Shown here: positions 1-8,653 of the stretch, piece after piece | Layout: each line of letters begins with the position of its first letter | How positions within the stretch are numbered: the stretch's first letter is position 1 | Assembly (NCBI GenBank): GCA_049673305.1 | Contig: JBATXM010000150.1 | Location: forward strand, 10,248-74,247 | Length of the DNA stretch: 64,000 bases | DNA from: GCA-003244245 sp049673305 | GTDB lineage: Bacteria; Actinomycetota; Actinomycetes; Mycobacteriales; Pseudonocardiaceae | Reading direction: 5' to 3' | The notes under the pieces: generated by a model | Database searches by the model: none | What the model saw: only the letters and a program-made list of their open reading frames with translations | Told to the model about the DNA's origin: nothing | Translations under genes and position numbers: made by a program

Positions 1-294
1 TACGCTGACCGCATCACCCTGAACTTCTTCGGCGACCAAGTAGTCTGCCACCTCTCCGACCGCATCGACGTCGCTCCCCAGCTTTACCCCAGGCACTTCG
101 GGGTCACCTTCCGGGACCGGCGGGACTGGGAGCGGATACTCAACCGAGCCAGGGCGCACGACCTGCCATTCTTTGCCGACCCCTTCCGCCGCTTCGGCGA
201 CCAGCCCGAAGGACATGACGCGTTCGTGCTCCGAGATCCCTCGAATAACCTGCTGGAGTTCAAGCACTACGACAACCCCCACATGATGTACTAA
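1..294 (+). CDS. VOC (glyoxalase/extradiol dioxygenase-like) family protein, 5' truncated by window edge
   Basis: Frame 1 is open from the first base to TAA at 292-294 and gives 97 residues, the C-terminal part of a vicinal oxygen chelate fold protein. The end DPSNNLLEFKHY is the usual last beta strand of the family, where the glutamate is commonly a metal ligand, and RHFGVTF is an inner strand. Substrate cannot be told from the fragment; dioxygenase, glyoxalase or resistance-type VOC proteins all fit. It lies convergent to the YdcF-family gene with only about 30 nt between stops. Confidence 0.75.
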   Translation, partial: YADRITLNFFGDQVVCHLSDRIDVAPQLYPRHFGVTFRDRRDWERILNRARAHDLPFFADPFRRFGDQPEGHDAFVLRDPSNNLLEFKHYDNPHMMY

Positions 295-325
295 AGTGCA
301 TGCATGGGCACGTTGCGCTTCGGGC

Positions 326-1012
326 TCACCCCAGATCGGTGCCGAATGACTCAGCCGGGGCGTGGGTGAGTCGGTAGTGCAGCAGGGCAGCACTCTCTCG
401 AACGATATAGCGGGCCTGGATGGTCCGGGTCGCCACGATTGGACCGCTGCGGGTGGGTGAGGTCCAGGTGGCCAACCCGAGGTCATCAGCCATCGTCCGA
501 GCCCGCAACGAGTGCCAGGGATCACTGACGATCACTGCGGTGTGCCAGCCCGCATGCCCTGCCCGAAAGGCCACCGCGCGCAGGCTCTCCAGGGTGTCCC
601 GGCCCTCACCGATCGCCACCACGGCAGCCGGGGGAATCCCATAGAACATCAGGTAATTGCGGCCGGCCTCAGCCTCGGTGTAGCTGTCACCGGCGCGTCG
701 ACCACCGACCGTGACGATCACCGGCGCGACTCCGTCGCGCCACAGCCGCGCGGCGTGGTCCAACCGGGAGCCCAGCACCGCCGAGGGCGTTCCGTCGTAC
801 TGCGCCGCGCCTAGCACGATCACCACGTCGGCGGAGTCCCGGTCATCGACCCGAGCCACCTGCCACACCCGGAACATGGTGCCGCCGATGACCAGGGCAC
901 CCACCAGTACCGCACCGAGGACCAGCCGGACCAGCGCTGTACGCAGCACGGACCGGGTCGGCCGGTAGCCCAATTGCCGGCTCAGCCGGCGCACACCCAC
1001 CAAGTCAGCCAA
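326..1012 (-). CDS. YdcF/SanA-like (DUF218) membrane-anchored protein
   Basis: 228 aa. A single N-terminal membrane segment (about residues 24-48) precedes a DUF218 domain: DVVIVLGAAQYDG, then a GxxDTLESL motif, and SDPWHSLRA near the end. The family is linked to envelope functions such as vancomycin resistance (SanA) in E. coli, but the reaction is unknown. The probable start is TTG at 1012, overlapping the last 8 nt of glyS, so the two are likely translationally coupled. The catalytic domain should lie outside the membrane. Confidence 0.85.
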   Translation of the reverse strand: MADLVGVRRLSRQLGYRPTRSVLRTALVRLVLGAVLVGALVIGGTMFRVWQVARVDDRDSADVVIVLGAAQYDGTPSAVLGSRLDHAARLWRDGVAPVIVTVGGRRAGDSYTEAEAGRNYLMFYGIPPAAVVAIGEGRDTLESLRAVAFRAGHAGWHTAVIVSDPWHSLRARTMADDLGLATWTSPTRSGPIVATRTIQARYIVRESAALLHYRLTHAPAESFGTDLG

Positions 1013-2390
1013 GCAAGCGAGTCGCGAGATAGGACTCGACCTGATCCATCGCGACCCGCTCCTGAGCCATGGTGTCCCGTTCCCGCACTGTCACCGCATG
1101 GTCGGCCAGCGAGTCAAAGTCCACCGTCACGCAGAACGGCGTGCCGATCTCGTCCTGCCGGCGGTACCGGCGGCCGATGGCGCCCGCGTCATCGAAGTCG
1201 ACATTCCACTGCCGCCGTAGCGCGGCGGCGAGATCCCGGGCCTTGGGGGAAAGGTCGGCGTTGCGCGAGAGTGGCAGCACAGCGGCCTTCACCGGGGCGA
1301 GCCGCCGGTCCAGCCTGAGCACCACGCGGCGATCCACCCCGCCTTTGGCGTTGGGTGCCTCATCCTCCGCGTAGGCCTCCAGCAGGAACGCCATCATCGG
1401 ACGGCCGACGCCAGCGGCGGGCTCAATCGCGTAGGGCCGGTAGCGGGAGTCAGTGGCCTGGTCGTAGTAGGACAGGTCGACTCCGGAGTGGTTGGAGTGT
1501 GTGGTGAGGTCGAAGTCAGTGCGGTTGGCGATGCCTTCCAGCTCGCCCCATTCCTGGCCGGAGGAGAAGCCGAACCGGTACTCCACGTCCACGGTTCGCT
1601 TGGAGTAGTGCGAGAGCTTCTCCTTGGGGTGCTCGTAGTGCCGCAGATTCTCCCGGTCGATGCCTAGATCAACGTACCATTCGGTCCGGGTGTCGATCCA
1701 GTACTGGTGCCACTGCTCGTCGGTGCCCGGCTCGACAAAGAACTCCATCTCCATCTGTTCGAACTCGCGGGTGCGGAAGATGAAGTTACCCGGGGTGATC
1801 TCATTGCGGAAGCTCTTGCCGATCTGCGCGATACCGAACGGCGGCTTCTTGCGGGCGGACATCACAACATTCTGGAAATTGACGAAGATGCCCTGTGCGG
1901 TCTCCGGGCGCAGGTAATGCAACCCGTCCTCGGACTCCACTGGACCAAGGTGCGTCTTGAGCATCATGTTGAACTCGCGCGGCTGGGTGTATTCGCCTCG
2001 GGTACCACAGTTCGGGCACGGAATGTCTGACAGATCGCCTTCCAGGACGTCCTTGCCGGTTCGCTCGGTGTAGTCCTCGGCGAGCTGATCAGCCCGGAAT
2101 CGCTTGTGGCAGCTCTGGCACTCCACCAGTGGGTCGTGAAAGGCCTGCACGTGACCGGAGGCGACCCACACCTGGCGGGGCAGGATCACCGACGAGTCCA
2201 AGCCGACGACGTCATCTCGGCCGGTTACCATCGCCCGCCACCACAGGCGCTTGACGTTCTCCTTGAGTTCCACGCCGAGCGGGCCGTAGTCCCAGGCCGA
2301 TCTGGTTCCGCCGTAGATCTCCCCACTCGGGAACACGAAGCCACGGCGCTTGCACAGGCTGACAACGGTCTCGATGCGATCCGTGGACAC
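1005..2390 (-). CDS. glyS: Glycyl-tRNA synthetase, alpha2 dimeric type
   Basis: 461 aa class II synthetase that charges tRNA-Gly in the cytosol. It opens with the typical N-terminus (VSLCKRRGFVFPSGEIYGG), has a zinc-type CQSC...CPNCG insertion near residues 93-130, motif 2 (SFRNEITPG...FRTREFEQMEMEFF) and the C-terminal anticodon-binding domain. Length is normal for actinobacteria. The neighbours (zinc regulators divergent, YdcF downstream) match the M. tuberculosis Rv2357c region. Confidence 0.97.
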   Translation of the reverse strand: MSTDRIETVVSLCKRRGFVFPSGEIYGGTRSAWDYGPLGVELKENVKRLWWRAMVTGRDDVVGLDSSVILPRQVWVASGHVQAFHDPLVECQSCHKRFRADQLAEDYTERTGKDVLEGDLSDIPCPNCGTRGEYTQPREFNMMLKTHLGPVESEDGLHYLRPETAQGIFVNFQNVVMSARKKPPFGIAQIGKSFRNEITPGNFIFRTREFEQMEMEFFVEPGTDEQWHQYWIDTRTEWYVDLGIDRENLRHYEHPKEKLSHYSKRTVDVEYRFGFSSGQEWGELEGIANRTDFDLTTHSNHSGVDLSYYDQATDSRYRPYAIEPAAGVGRPMMAFLLEAYAEDEAPNAKGGVDRRVVLRLDRRLAPVKAAVLPLSRNADLSPKARDLAAALRRQWNVDFDDAGAIGRRYRRQDEIGTPFCVTVDFDSLADHAVTVRERDTMAQERVAMDQVESYLATRLLG

Positions 2391-2562
2391 TGAGGCTCCT
2401 GGTGGGTCGTTGCTCCGGTCGTGCTCACATTAGCGATCGTCGGATCCGAACCCCCGATCGGCGTCGAGCGCAAGCAGTCTGCCCATGGTCCGAGACGAAC
2501 CGGCGCCTACCATGGCCGGCGGATCAGCATCGCCGATCGAGCGAGGAAGCGAGGCAGCCGGC

Positions 2563-2937
2563 ATGGCGGGTGTCACCGCGGACGCAGTACCGGACCCGGC
2601 CGTCGACGACGAGCATTCGCCTGGGCGACCTGCTCCCGCTCTGGCGGTGACCCGCCCTCGGACGACCCTGGCGGCGGCTGGCGAGCTGCTGCGAGCGCTG
2701 TCCGCACCGGTGCGGATCGCCATCGTACTGCAGCTGCGCGAGGGCGAGCGCTGCGTGCATGAGCTGGTCGACGCGCTGGGCGTCACCCAGCCATTGATCA
2801 GCCAACACCTGCGGGTGCTCAAATCCGCCGGGGTGGTGGACGGCGAGCGGCACGGTCGGGAAGTCGTTTACCGGCTGGTCGACGAGCACTTGTCGCACAT
2901 CGTGGTGGATGCCGTCACGCACGTGGAGGAGGAATGA
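2563..2937 (+). CDS. smtB: ArsR/SmtB-family zinc-sensing repressor
   Basis: Winged-helix repressor with recognition helix ELVDALGVTQPLISQHLRVL. The C-terminal helix has D-x-H-x10-H-x2-E (DEHLSHIVVDAVTHVEE), the complete alpha5 metal site of SmtB-type zinc sensors, so zinc derepression is likely. It overlaps the following fur-family gene by ATGA, which matches the smtB-zur (furB) operon of mycobacteria. In-frame starts exist at 2485, 2512 and 2563. I prefer 2563 because it gives 124 aa with an N-terminal extension like the mycobacterial homologue, but the start is not certain. Confidence 0.88.
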   Translation: MAGVTADAVPDPAVDDEHSPGRPAPALAVTRPRTTLAAAGELLRALSAPVRIAIVLQLREGERCVHELVDALGVTQPLISQHLRVLKSAGVVDGERHGREVVYRLVDEHLSHIVVDAVTHVEEE

Positions 2938-3350
2938 GCACCCCGCGTCCAGTCGAGCCGGTACAGCGGTTGCGCTCTACCCGGCAGCGGACTGCGGTGT
3001 CCAGGCTGCTTGACGACACCGACGGTTTCCGGTCCGCCCAGGAGATCCATGAGAAGTTGCGCGGCCGAGGCGAGGGCATCGGCTTGACCACGGTGTACCG
3101 CACCCTGCAGACGTTGGCCGAGGCCGGTGAGATCGACGTGCTACGGACCGCCAGCGGCGAGGCACTCTACCGGCGTTGCTCGGCGCATCACCATCACCAC
3201 CTGGTGTGCCGGCACTGTGGGCGCACGGTGGAGGTCGAGGGGCCGACCGTAGAGCTGTGGGCCGAGAAGGTGGCTGACGACCACGGCTTCACCGACATCG
3301 ACCACACCATAGAGATCTCCGGCCGCTGCGCCGACTGCACGCGGACCTGA
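2934..3350 (+). CDS. zur: Zinc uptake regulator (Fur family)
   Basis: 138 aa. N-terminal winged helix (STRQRTAVSRLL, then TTVYRTLQTLAEAGEID) is followed by a His-rich hinge (CSAHHHHHLVCRHCG) and a second CxxC (CADC) close to the end. The two CxxC pairs are the structural zinc site of Fur proteins. Its coupling to an SmtB-type gene by ATGA overlap is the smtB-furB arrangement, in which both proteins sense zinc, so Zur is preferred over iron Fur. The 3' side holds two CCGGAAAACCGG-type repeats (about 3358-3382). Confidence 0.92.
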   Translation: MSTPRPVEPVQRLRSTRQRTAVSRLLDDTDGFRSAQEIHEKLRGRGEGIGLTTVYRTLQTLAEAGEIDVLRTASGEALYRRCSAHHHHHLVCRHCGRTVEVEGPTVELWAEKVADDHGFTDIDHTIEISGRCADCTRT

Positions 3351-3394
3351 AAATTAGTCCGGAAAACCGGCCCGGAAAACCGGCACAGTGGCCA

Positions 3395-3820
3395 TCACGT
3401 GACGAGCAGCTCGCCACGCATCTGGGAGGCGGCAGACACCACCAGCATGAGTAGGGTGCCCAGCGCCACGGTGCTCAAGCCGGCGGCCGGGAATGCGTAA
3501 CGCAGCGTCACATCGGCGCCGCGTTCGGTGCGGACCAGACCCAGGGTACCGAACAGGCCCCGCCCGGCCCGGGTGGCGACCCGCTCGGCCAACTCACCGT
3601 CGTCAACAACATCCCAGGCGACCACGCAGGTCAGACTGAGCATCACCAGGCCCTCCAGGAGTTCCACCGCCTGCACTGCGCAGGGCACCTCGGAGTGCCG
3701 GAAGCTCAGCGAACCGTCGTCGTCCACCGTGACGTCCTGGTAGCACTCCAGGGCTGTCCGGGCGGCATTGAGCAACTCCCGGGTGCAGGCAAGGCTCGCC
3801 GCACCCTCGTCGTGGCTCAC
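3395..3820 (-). CDS. Conserved hypothetical protein between zur and uppS (Rv2360c-like)
   Basis: 141 aa, no domain that I can name with certainty. It starts 4 nt inside the end of uppS (ATGA type overlap), so it is co-translated with uppS. The N-terminal half is acidic (DVTVDDDGSLSFRHSE) and resembles small YbjN/chaperone-like folds, while the last 40 residues are hydrophobic (VALGTLLMLVVSA) and may attach to the membrane. M. tuberculosis has a similar-sized unknown protein at the same place, so it is a conserved part of the operon. Confidence 0.75.
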   Translation of the reverse strand: MSHDEGAASLACTRELLNAARTALECYQDVTVDDDGSLSFRHSEVPCAVQAVELLEGLVMLSLTCVVAWDVVDDGELAERVATRAGRGLFGTLGLVRTERGADVTLRYAFPAAGLSTVALGTLLMLVVSAASQMRGELLVT

Positions 3821-4602
3821 TGGATGATCCTCCTGGCGGTTGAGGTGTCGATGGCACGGCCGAACCGGCGGTTACGGGCGGCGTAGGCCTCGCAGGCCCG
3901 CCAGAGATCCCGGCGGTCCAGGTCGGGAAACAGGACGTCCTGGAACACCAGCTCCGCGTAGGCAGCCTGCCAGATGAGGAAGTTGGAGATGCGCTGCTCC
4001 CCCGAGGGCCGCAGGAACAGATCGACATCGGGCATGTCCGGCTCGTCCAGGTATCGGGCCAGCATCCGTTCGTCGACCTGCTCCGGGTCGATCTCACCGC
4101 GGGCCACCCGGCGAGCCACCTCACGCGCCGCGTCGGCGATCTCAGCGCGACCACCGTAGTTCACGCACATGGTCAGGGTCATCACGTCGTTGGCTGCGGT
4201 CAGCTCCTCGGCGACTTCGAGCTCCCGGATCACGCTGCGCCACAACCGAGGGCGACGCCCAGCCCAGCGCACCCGCACGCCCATCTCATGCATCTGGTCC
4301 CGGCGGCGGCGGATGACGTCGCGGTTGAAGCCCATCAGGAAGCGAATCTCCTCAGGGCTGCGTCGCCAGTTCTCCGTGGAGAACGCATAAGCGGACAGCC
4401 ACTGCACGCCCAGCTCGATGCAGCCAGACACGACGTCCATAAGCACGGCCTCACCTTGGCGGTGGCCCTCGGTACGGGGCAGCCCGCGCCGCTGCGCCCA
4501 CCGTCCGTTGCCATCCATCACCAGCGCCACGTGCCGGGGCACCCGCTCAGGAGGTATCACCGGTGGCCGAGCTCCGGAGGGATGCGGATCGGGTGCGCGC
4601 AC
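3817..4602 (-). CDS. uppS: Isoprenyl (undecaprenyl/decaprenyl) diphosphate synthase, cis type
   Basis: Cis-prenyltransferase making the polyprenyl carrier lipid for cell wall synthesis. It has the family signature VMDGNGRWAQRRGLPRTEGHRQG, with catalytic Asp in DGN, plus the C-terminal DLFLRPSGEQRISNFL and AELVFQDVLFP motifs. The frame is open far upstream, but that part is a shadow of recO. Two GTG codons fit: 4602 (261 aa, with the short N-terminal extension seen in mycobacterial homologues) and 4560 (behind GGAG). Both overlap the recO end. Confidence 0.95.
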   Translation of the reverse strand: MRAPDPHPSGARPPVIPPERVPRHVALVMDGNGRWAQRRGLPRTEGHRQGEAVLMDVVSGCIELGVQWLSAYAFSTENWRRSPEEIRFLMGFNRDVIRRRRDQMHEMGVRVRWAGRRPRLWRSVIRELEVAEELTAANDVMTLTMCVNYGGRAEIADAAREVARRVARGEIDPEQVDERMLARYLDEPDMPDVDLFLRPSGEQRISNFLIWQAAYAELVFQDVLFPDLDRRDLWRACEAYAARNRRFGRAIDTSTARRIIQ

Positions 4603-5359
4603 GGGGGCCCATACTGCCGCTTGGCGGGACGGAACGTTCGACCAGGGGCAGGGAGCGGAGTTGACGTTCGAGGTGCCATTGCAGGTGGGCGGCGACCAGG
4701 CCGCTGCCCTCCCGGGAGATGGCGGCTGGGGAGCGCTCGGCGATCTGCCAATCCCCGCGCACCAAGGCGTCGAGCAGCTCCAGGGTCTGCGCGGACGGGG
4801 TAGCCGCACCGGCCGGACGGCACCCGGGGCAGACCACACCCCCGGCGGGAACGCTGAACGCCCGGTGCGGTCCCGGTATCCCGCATCGGGCGCATTCGGT
4901 CAGCGCAGGCGCCCATCCGGCGGCGGCCATCGCGCGCAGCAGGAAAGCGTCAAGCACCAGGGAGGTTTGCCGCTGCCCGTCGGCCAGCGCCCGGAGCGCA
5001 CCGACGACCAGCAAATACAGCCGCAGTACCGGTTCACCCTCGGCGCCAGCCAGCCGCTCGGCGGTCTCCAGCACCGCACAGCCGGTGGTGTAGCGGCCGT
5101 AGTCACCGACCAGCCGGGAACCGAAGCCGTCGACCGTTTCGACCTGGGTGATGACGTCCAGTGTCCGCCCCCGGTAGAACTGCACGTCGACGTGCCCGAA
5201 CGGCTCCAGCCGCGCACCGAATCTCGAGGAGGTGCGCCGCACGCCCTTGGCCACTGCGCGCACCGGCCCGTTGCGGCGGGTCAGCAGTGTGATGATGCGG
5301 TCAGCCTCACCCAACTTCTGCACCCGCAGCACGACCCCGGTATCGCGGTACAGGTTCAT
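4547..5359 (-). CDS. recO: DNA repair protein RecO
   Basis: 270 aa. It starts MNLYRDTGVVLRVQKLGEADRIITLLT, the OB-fold N-terminus that binds single-stranded DNA. A C-terminal zinc motif CARCGIPGPH...VCPGC follows near residues 180-200. RecO loads RecA on SSB-coated DNA together with RecR. The C-terminus is somewhat low in conservation and overlaps the start of uppS. The position between era and uppS is standard in actinobacteria. Confidence 0.95.
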   Translation of the reverse strand: MNLYRDTGVVLRVQKLGEADRIITLLTRRNGPVRAVAKGVRRTSSRFGARLEPFGHVDVQFYRGRTLDVITQVETVDGFGSRLVGDYGRYTTGCAVLETAERLAGAEGEPVLRLYLLVVGALRALADGQRQTSLVLDAFLLRAMAAAGWAPALTECARCGIPGPHRAFSVPAGGVVCPGCRPAGAATPSAQTLELLDALVRGDWQIAERSPAAISREGSGLVAAHLQWHLERQLRSLPLVERSVPPSGSMGPRARTRSASLRSSATGDTS

Positions 5360-5368
5360 CCGGCCATC

Positions 5369-6310
5369 CTAGAAACCCAGCCGACGCAGCTGCTGGGGAT
5401 TACGTTGCCAGTCTTTGGCGACTTTCACGTGCAGATCCAGGTACACCGAGGTGCCCAGCAGGGCCTCGATGTGCGCCCGCGCCCGGCTGCCGACCTCCTT
5501 GAGCCGCTGGCCGCCGCGTCCGATCACGATCGCCTTCTGGCTGTCGCGCTCGACGTAGAGGTTCACGTAGACATCAAGCAGGCCAGCTCGTCCCTCCCTC
5601 GGGTTCATTTCCTCCACCACGACGGCCAGCGAGTGCGGCAGCTCGTCGTGCACGCCCTCCAACGCCGCCTCCCGGACCAGCTCAGCGACCAGAGTCCGCT
5701 CCGGTTCGTCGGTGAGCTCTCCACTGGGGTACAGCGGTGGCGATTCCGGCATCCGGGCCAACAGCAGGTCAGCGAGCAGCCGCACCTGGAAGCCATCGAC
5801 CGCGGATACCGGCACCAGCTCAGCGAACTCCCCGAAGCCGGCCGAGCGCGCCAGGTCAGCCAGTCCGACGAGCTGCTCGGCCACTCGCTGCGGGGTCACC
5901 AGGTCGGTCTTGGTCACGATGCCGAACACCGGGGTGCGCCGGGCCAACGCGGCCAGCTCACCGGCGATGAACCGGTCCCCGGTCCCGATCGCGGCATCGG
6001 CGGGCACACAGAAACCAATCGTGTCCACCTCGGACCAGGTCGAGCGCACCAAGCTGTTGAGCCGTTGGCCAAGCAGCGTGCGGGGCCGGTGCAGGCCGGG
6101 CGTGTCCACCAGCACGAGCTGCCCGTGGGGCTGGTGCACGATTCCCCGGATGGTGTGCCGGGTGGTCTGCGGCCGGCTGGAGGTGATCGCCACCTTCTGA
6201 CCCACCAGCGAATTGGTCAACGTTGACTTACCGACGTTGGGCCTACCTACCAGGCAGGCAAACCCAGCCCGGAACGGCCCTTCGGGGTGCTGGACGACAT
6301 CCTGGGCCAC
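5369..6310 (-). CDS. era: GTPase Era
   Basis: 313 aa GTPase needed for 16S rRNA maturation and 30S assembly. G1 GRPNVGKST, G2 region TSSRPQTTRHT, G3 DTPGLHRP and G4 TKTD are present. The C-terminal KH domain carries VIGRGGQRLKEVGSRAR. G4 has Thr in place of the classical Asn, which is common in this family. The gene starts 3 nt after the upstream gene's stop, so they form one operon. Confidence 0.97.
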   Translation of the reverse strand: MAQDVVQHPEGPFRAGFACLVGRPNVGKSTLTNSLVGQKVAITSSRPQTTRHTIRGIVHQPHGQLVLVDTPGLHRPRTLLGQRLNSLVRSTWSEVDTIGFCVPADAAIGTGDRFIAGELAALARRTPVFGIVTKTDLVTPQRVAEQLVGLADLARSAGFGEFAELVPVSAVDGFQVRLLADLLLARMPESPPLYPSGELTDEPERTLVAELVREAALEGVHDELPHSLAVVVEEMNPREGRAGLLDVYVNLYVERDSQKAIVIGRGGQRLKEVGSRARAHIEALLGTSVYLDLHVKVAKDWQRNPQQLRRLGF

Positions 6311-6313
6311 GTC

Positions 6314-6667
6314 TTACCCCGCCGCACGCAGAACGTCGCGGACGTTGCCACGCTGGTCGGCCACCAGCACCGGGGCAGCTGGCCCGAGCTCATGAGCTGC
6401 GGCCAGCGAGGCGGCATCCACCGATCCCGACCCCGACACCACCGCAACCGCCTCCAAACCGGTCGCCCCGCTGGCCACCGCCGCAGCCACCGCAGCCTGC
6501 AGCGCGGTCAGCGCCAGTGAGGGCAGCGCGACTGTGACGCCGATGTAGGTTCGTCCGTCAGTGTCCCGCACCGCGGCACCTTCCTGGGCGCCGGTGCGAG
6601 CTTGCGCTGAGCGTGCCAGCGTCACCATCTTGGCGTCCTCGGGGTCGAGGTCGGTGGTCTCAAGCAC
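6314..6667 (-). CDS. Cytidine deaminase-like fold protein (Rv2365c-like)
   Basis: 117 aa. The start is GTG at 6667, which overlaps the TGA of the CBS-domain gene. A longer open frame upstream is a shadow of that gene. DLDPEDAKMVTLARSAQARTGAQEG followed by GRTYIGVTVALPSLALTALQAAVAAA resembles the cytidine deaminase fold. The zinc ligands expected of an active enzyme (HAE and PCxxC) are not present, so deamination is unlikely. It sits between the CorC-like gene and era, as in mycobacteria; function unknown. Confidence 0.82.
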   Translation of the reverse strand: MLETTDLDPEDAKMVTLARSAQARTGAQEGAAVRDTDGRTYIGVTVALPSLALTALQAAVAAAVASGATGLEAVAVVSGSGSVDAASLAAAHELGPAAPVLVADQRGNVRDVLRAAG

Positions 6668-8060
6668 GAGTGTCGCTCGCTTCCTGCGGCGGGTCGGCCG
6701 CGACGGGGTGAACCTGGGGTCGATCGGTATGGGGATCCCGCTGCGCGGGGACCCGGCCCGCGGTGACGGTGGTAATGCGCAGCCGCCCACGACGATCGTT
6801 GCCGCCCTCGGCGCGCAGCCGCAAACCGGCCACCTCGGCGACGGCGCCGGGCACCGCCACCCGGCCCAACTGCTGCGCGAGCAGCCCACCGACGGTCTCC
6901 ACGTCGGTGTCTGAGAGGTCCACCTCGAACAGCTCACCGAGGTCAAGCACCGGCAGCCGGCTGATCACCCGTACCGTACCGTCCCCGAGGTGCTCGATCG
7001 GCGGCCGCTGGTCGGTGTCCGACTCGTCGGTGATCTCGCCGACGATCTCCTCGAGAATATCCTCGATCGTCAACAGGCCAGCGGTGCCACCGTACTCGTC
7101 AACGACGACGGCCATGTGGTTGTGCGAGACCTGCATCTCCTTGAGTAGTCCGGTCAGCACCTTGGAGTCAGGCACGAACGTCGCGGGCCGCATCACCGCA
7201 CCGACAGCGCAACCACGAGGGCCACCGCTGGGACCGTCAGTGAACTCGCCCCGCTGCTCGGCCGCGACCAGATCCTTGAGGTGTACGACACCAACGATGT
7301 CATCGACACTCTCCCCGATCACCGGGATCCGGGAGAATCCCGAACGCAGGCACAGCGCCACTGCCTGGCGCACCAACTTGTTCTGCTCAATCCAGACGAT
7401 CTCGGTCCGGGGCACCATCACCTCGCGGGCCACGGTGTCCCCGAGTTCGAACACAGAGTGGATCATCTCGGCCTCGCCGGCCTCGACCACGCCGCGCTGG
7501 CCCGCCATATCCACCAGTTCTCGGAGTTCCACCTCGGTGCTGAAGGGCCCCTCCGGGAAACCCCGGCCGGGCGTAATCGCATTACCAACGACGATGAGCA
7601 ACCGGGACAGCGGGCCCAGGATCCGGCCCAGTACCCGAACCGGTCCAGCCACCAGGAGGCCGACGCGGTAGGGGTGCTGGCGCCCAATGGTGCGCGGGCC
7701 CACCCCGACGACCACATAGGTCACCACCACCATCCCCAACCCGGAGACCAGGACCGCCAGCCAGGTCGGTGGAAACGCCCGCACCGCCGCTACGGTCACC
7801 AGCACCGTAGCGGTCAGCTCGCAGCCCAGCCGCAACAAGAGCAACAAGTTGACATGCCGGGGCCGGTCGGCGATGACGAGTGCGAGGGCACCGGCGCCAA
7901 ACCGGCCGGCGCGCACCAGCGCGTCGACCCGGGCCCGCGACACTGTGCCCAACGCGGCGTCGGCCGCAGCGAAGCCGCCCGCAGCCACCACCAAGGTGGC
8001 GGCCAGCACGAGCTGGGGAACCGAGGACATCAGCACTGTCAAGGCTGGTTCACTATTCAC
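6660..8060 (-). CDS. CNNM/CorC-type membrane protein with CBS pair
   Basis: 466 aa. An N-terminal DUF21 membrane domain with about four hydrophobic segments (residues 1-150) is followed by two CBS domains (EVMVPRTEIVWIE... and ...NHMAVVVDEYGGTAGLLTIEDILEEIVGEI) and a C-terminal CorC/HlyC domain. The family is implicated in magnesium or divalent cation efflux; the old name hemolysin is misleading. It is 16 nt downstream of ybeY and overlaps the next gene by 8 nt. The start could also be the Met 10 codons inside. Confidence 0.92.
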   Translation of the reverse strand: MNSEPALTVLMSSVPQLVLAATLVVAAGGFAAADAALGTVSRARVDALVRAGRFGAGALALVIADRPRHVNLLLLLRLGCELTATVLVTVAAVRAFPPTWLAVLVSGLGMVVVTYVVVGVGPRTIGRQHPYRVGLLVAGPVRVLGRILGPLSRLLIVVGNAITPGRGFPEGPFSTEVELRELVDMAGQRGVVEAGEAEMIHSVFELGDTVAREVMVPRTEIVWIEQNKLVRQAVALCLRSGFSRIPVIGESVDDIVGVVHLKDLVAAEQRGEFTDGPSGGPRGCAVGAVMRPATFVPDSKVLTGLLKEMQVSHNHMAVVVDEYGGTAGLLTIEDILEEIVGEITDESDTDQRPPIEHLGDGTVRVISRLPVLDLGELFEVDLSDTDVETVGGLLAQQLGRVAVPGAVAEVAGLRLRAEGGNDRRGRLRITTVTAGRVPAQRDPHTDRPQVHPVAADPPQEASDTRA

Positions 8061-8076
8061 GGGCTATTCAGGAGGG

Positions 8077-8646
8077 TTATCCCGAAGGGCCGGATTCCTC
8101 CGGCCCTTCCAGACCGACCACCCCCAGCAGCCGGGTGTCCGCGTCCCGCTGAGCGATCCGGCGCCGGCTGGCCCGGTCGGCGTGCCGGAACTTGTCAAGA
8201 ATCCGGTCCTGCAGGGCGAACATCTCACGCTCCTCAGCGGGCTCGGCGTGGTCATAACCCAACAGGTGCAACACGCCGTGCACGGTGAGCAGGTGCAGCT
8301 CATCAAGCACGGAATGGCCCGCCGCAGCGGCCTGCTGTTTCGCGACATCTGGGCACAGCACGATGTCACCGAGGAGCGCGGGGCCGCCGGATGGGCTGTC
8401 CGGCTTGCCACCCGCGAGCAGACCACCCTCGTCCGCGCCGTCCATCGGGAAGGCCATCACATCGGTAGGCCCCGGCAGATCCATCCAACGCTCGTGCAAA
8501 TCGGTCATCACCGCGCTGGTGACCATCAGCACGGACAGTTCAGCCAACGGGCTGACGCCCAACCGATCCATCGTGAAATGCGCGACCGCTGCAATCGATG
8601 CCTCAGAGATGACAGCGCCGGACTCGTTGCGAATCTCGATGCCCAT
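8077..8646 (-). CDS. ybeY: Endoribonuclease YbeY
   Basis: 189 aa starting at ATG 8646; upstream in-frame codons belong to the phoH shadow. The zinc site HGVLHLLGYDH matches the YbeY signature HGxLHLxGYDH. The enzyme trims rRNA ends and takes part in ribosome quality control. It lies 7 nt after the stop of phoH, the usual partner. Confidence 0.96.
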   Translation of the reverse strand: MGIEIRNESGAVISEASIAAVAHFTMDRLGVSPLAELSVLMVTSAVMTDLHERWMDLPGPTDVMAFPMDGADEGGLLAGGKPDSPSGGPALLGDIVLCPDVAKQQAAAAGHSVLDELHLLTVHGVLHLLGYDHAEPAEEREMFALQDRILDKFRHADRASRRRIAQRDADTRLLGVVGLEGPEESGPSG

Positions 8647-8653
8647 CGGCGCG

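Noticed and set aside
2391..2562. T-box leader for glyS
   Set aside because: Too short a region and no T-box sequence recognisable; it also serves the divergent smtB gene.
4418..6226. 602-codon plus-strand open frame opposite uppS, recO and era
   Set aside because: High-GC antisense shadow; the three minus-strand genes are certain.
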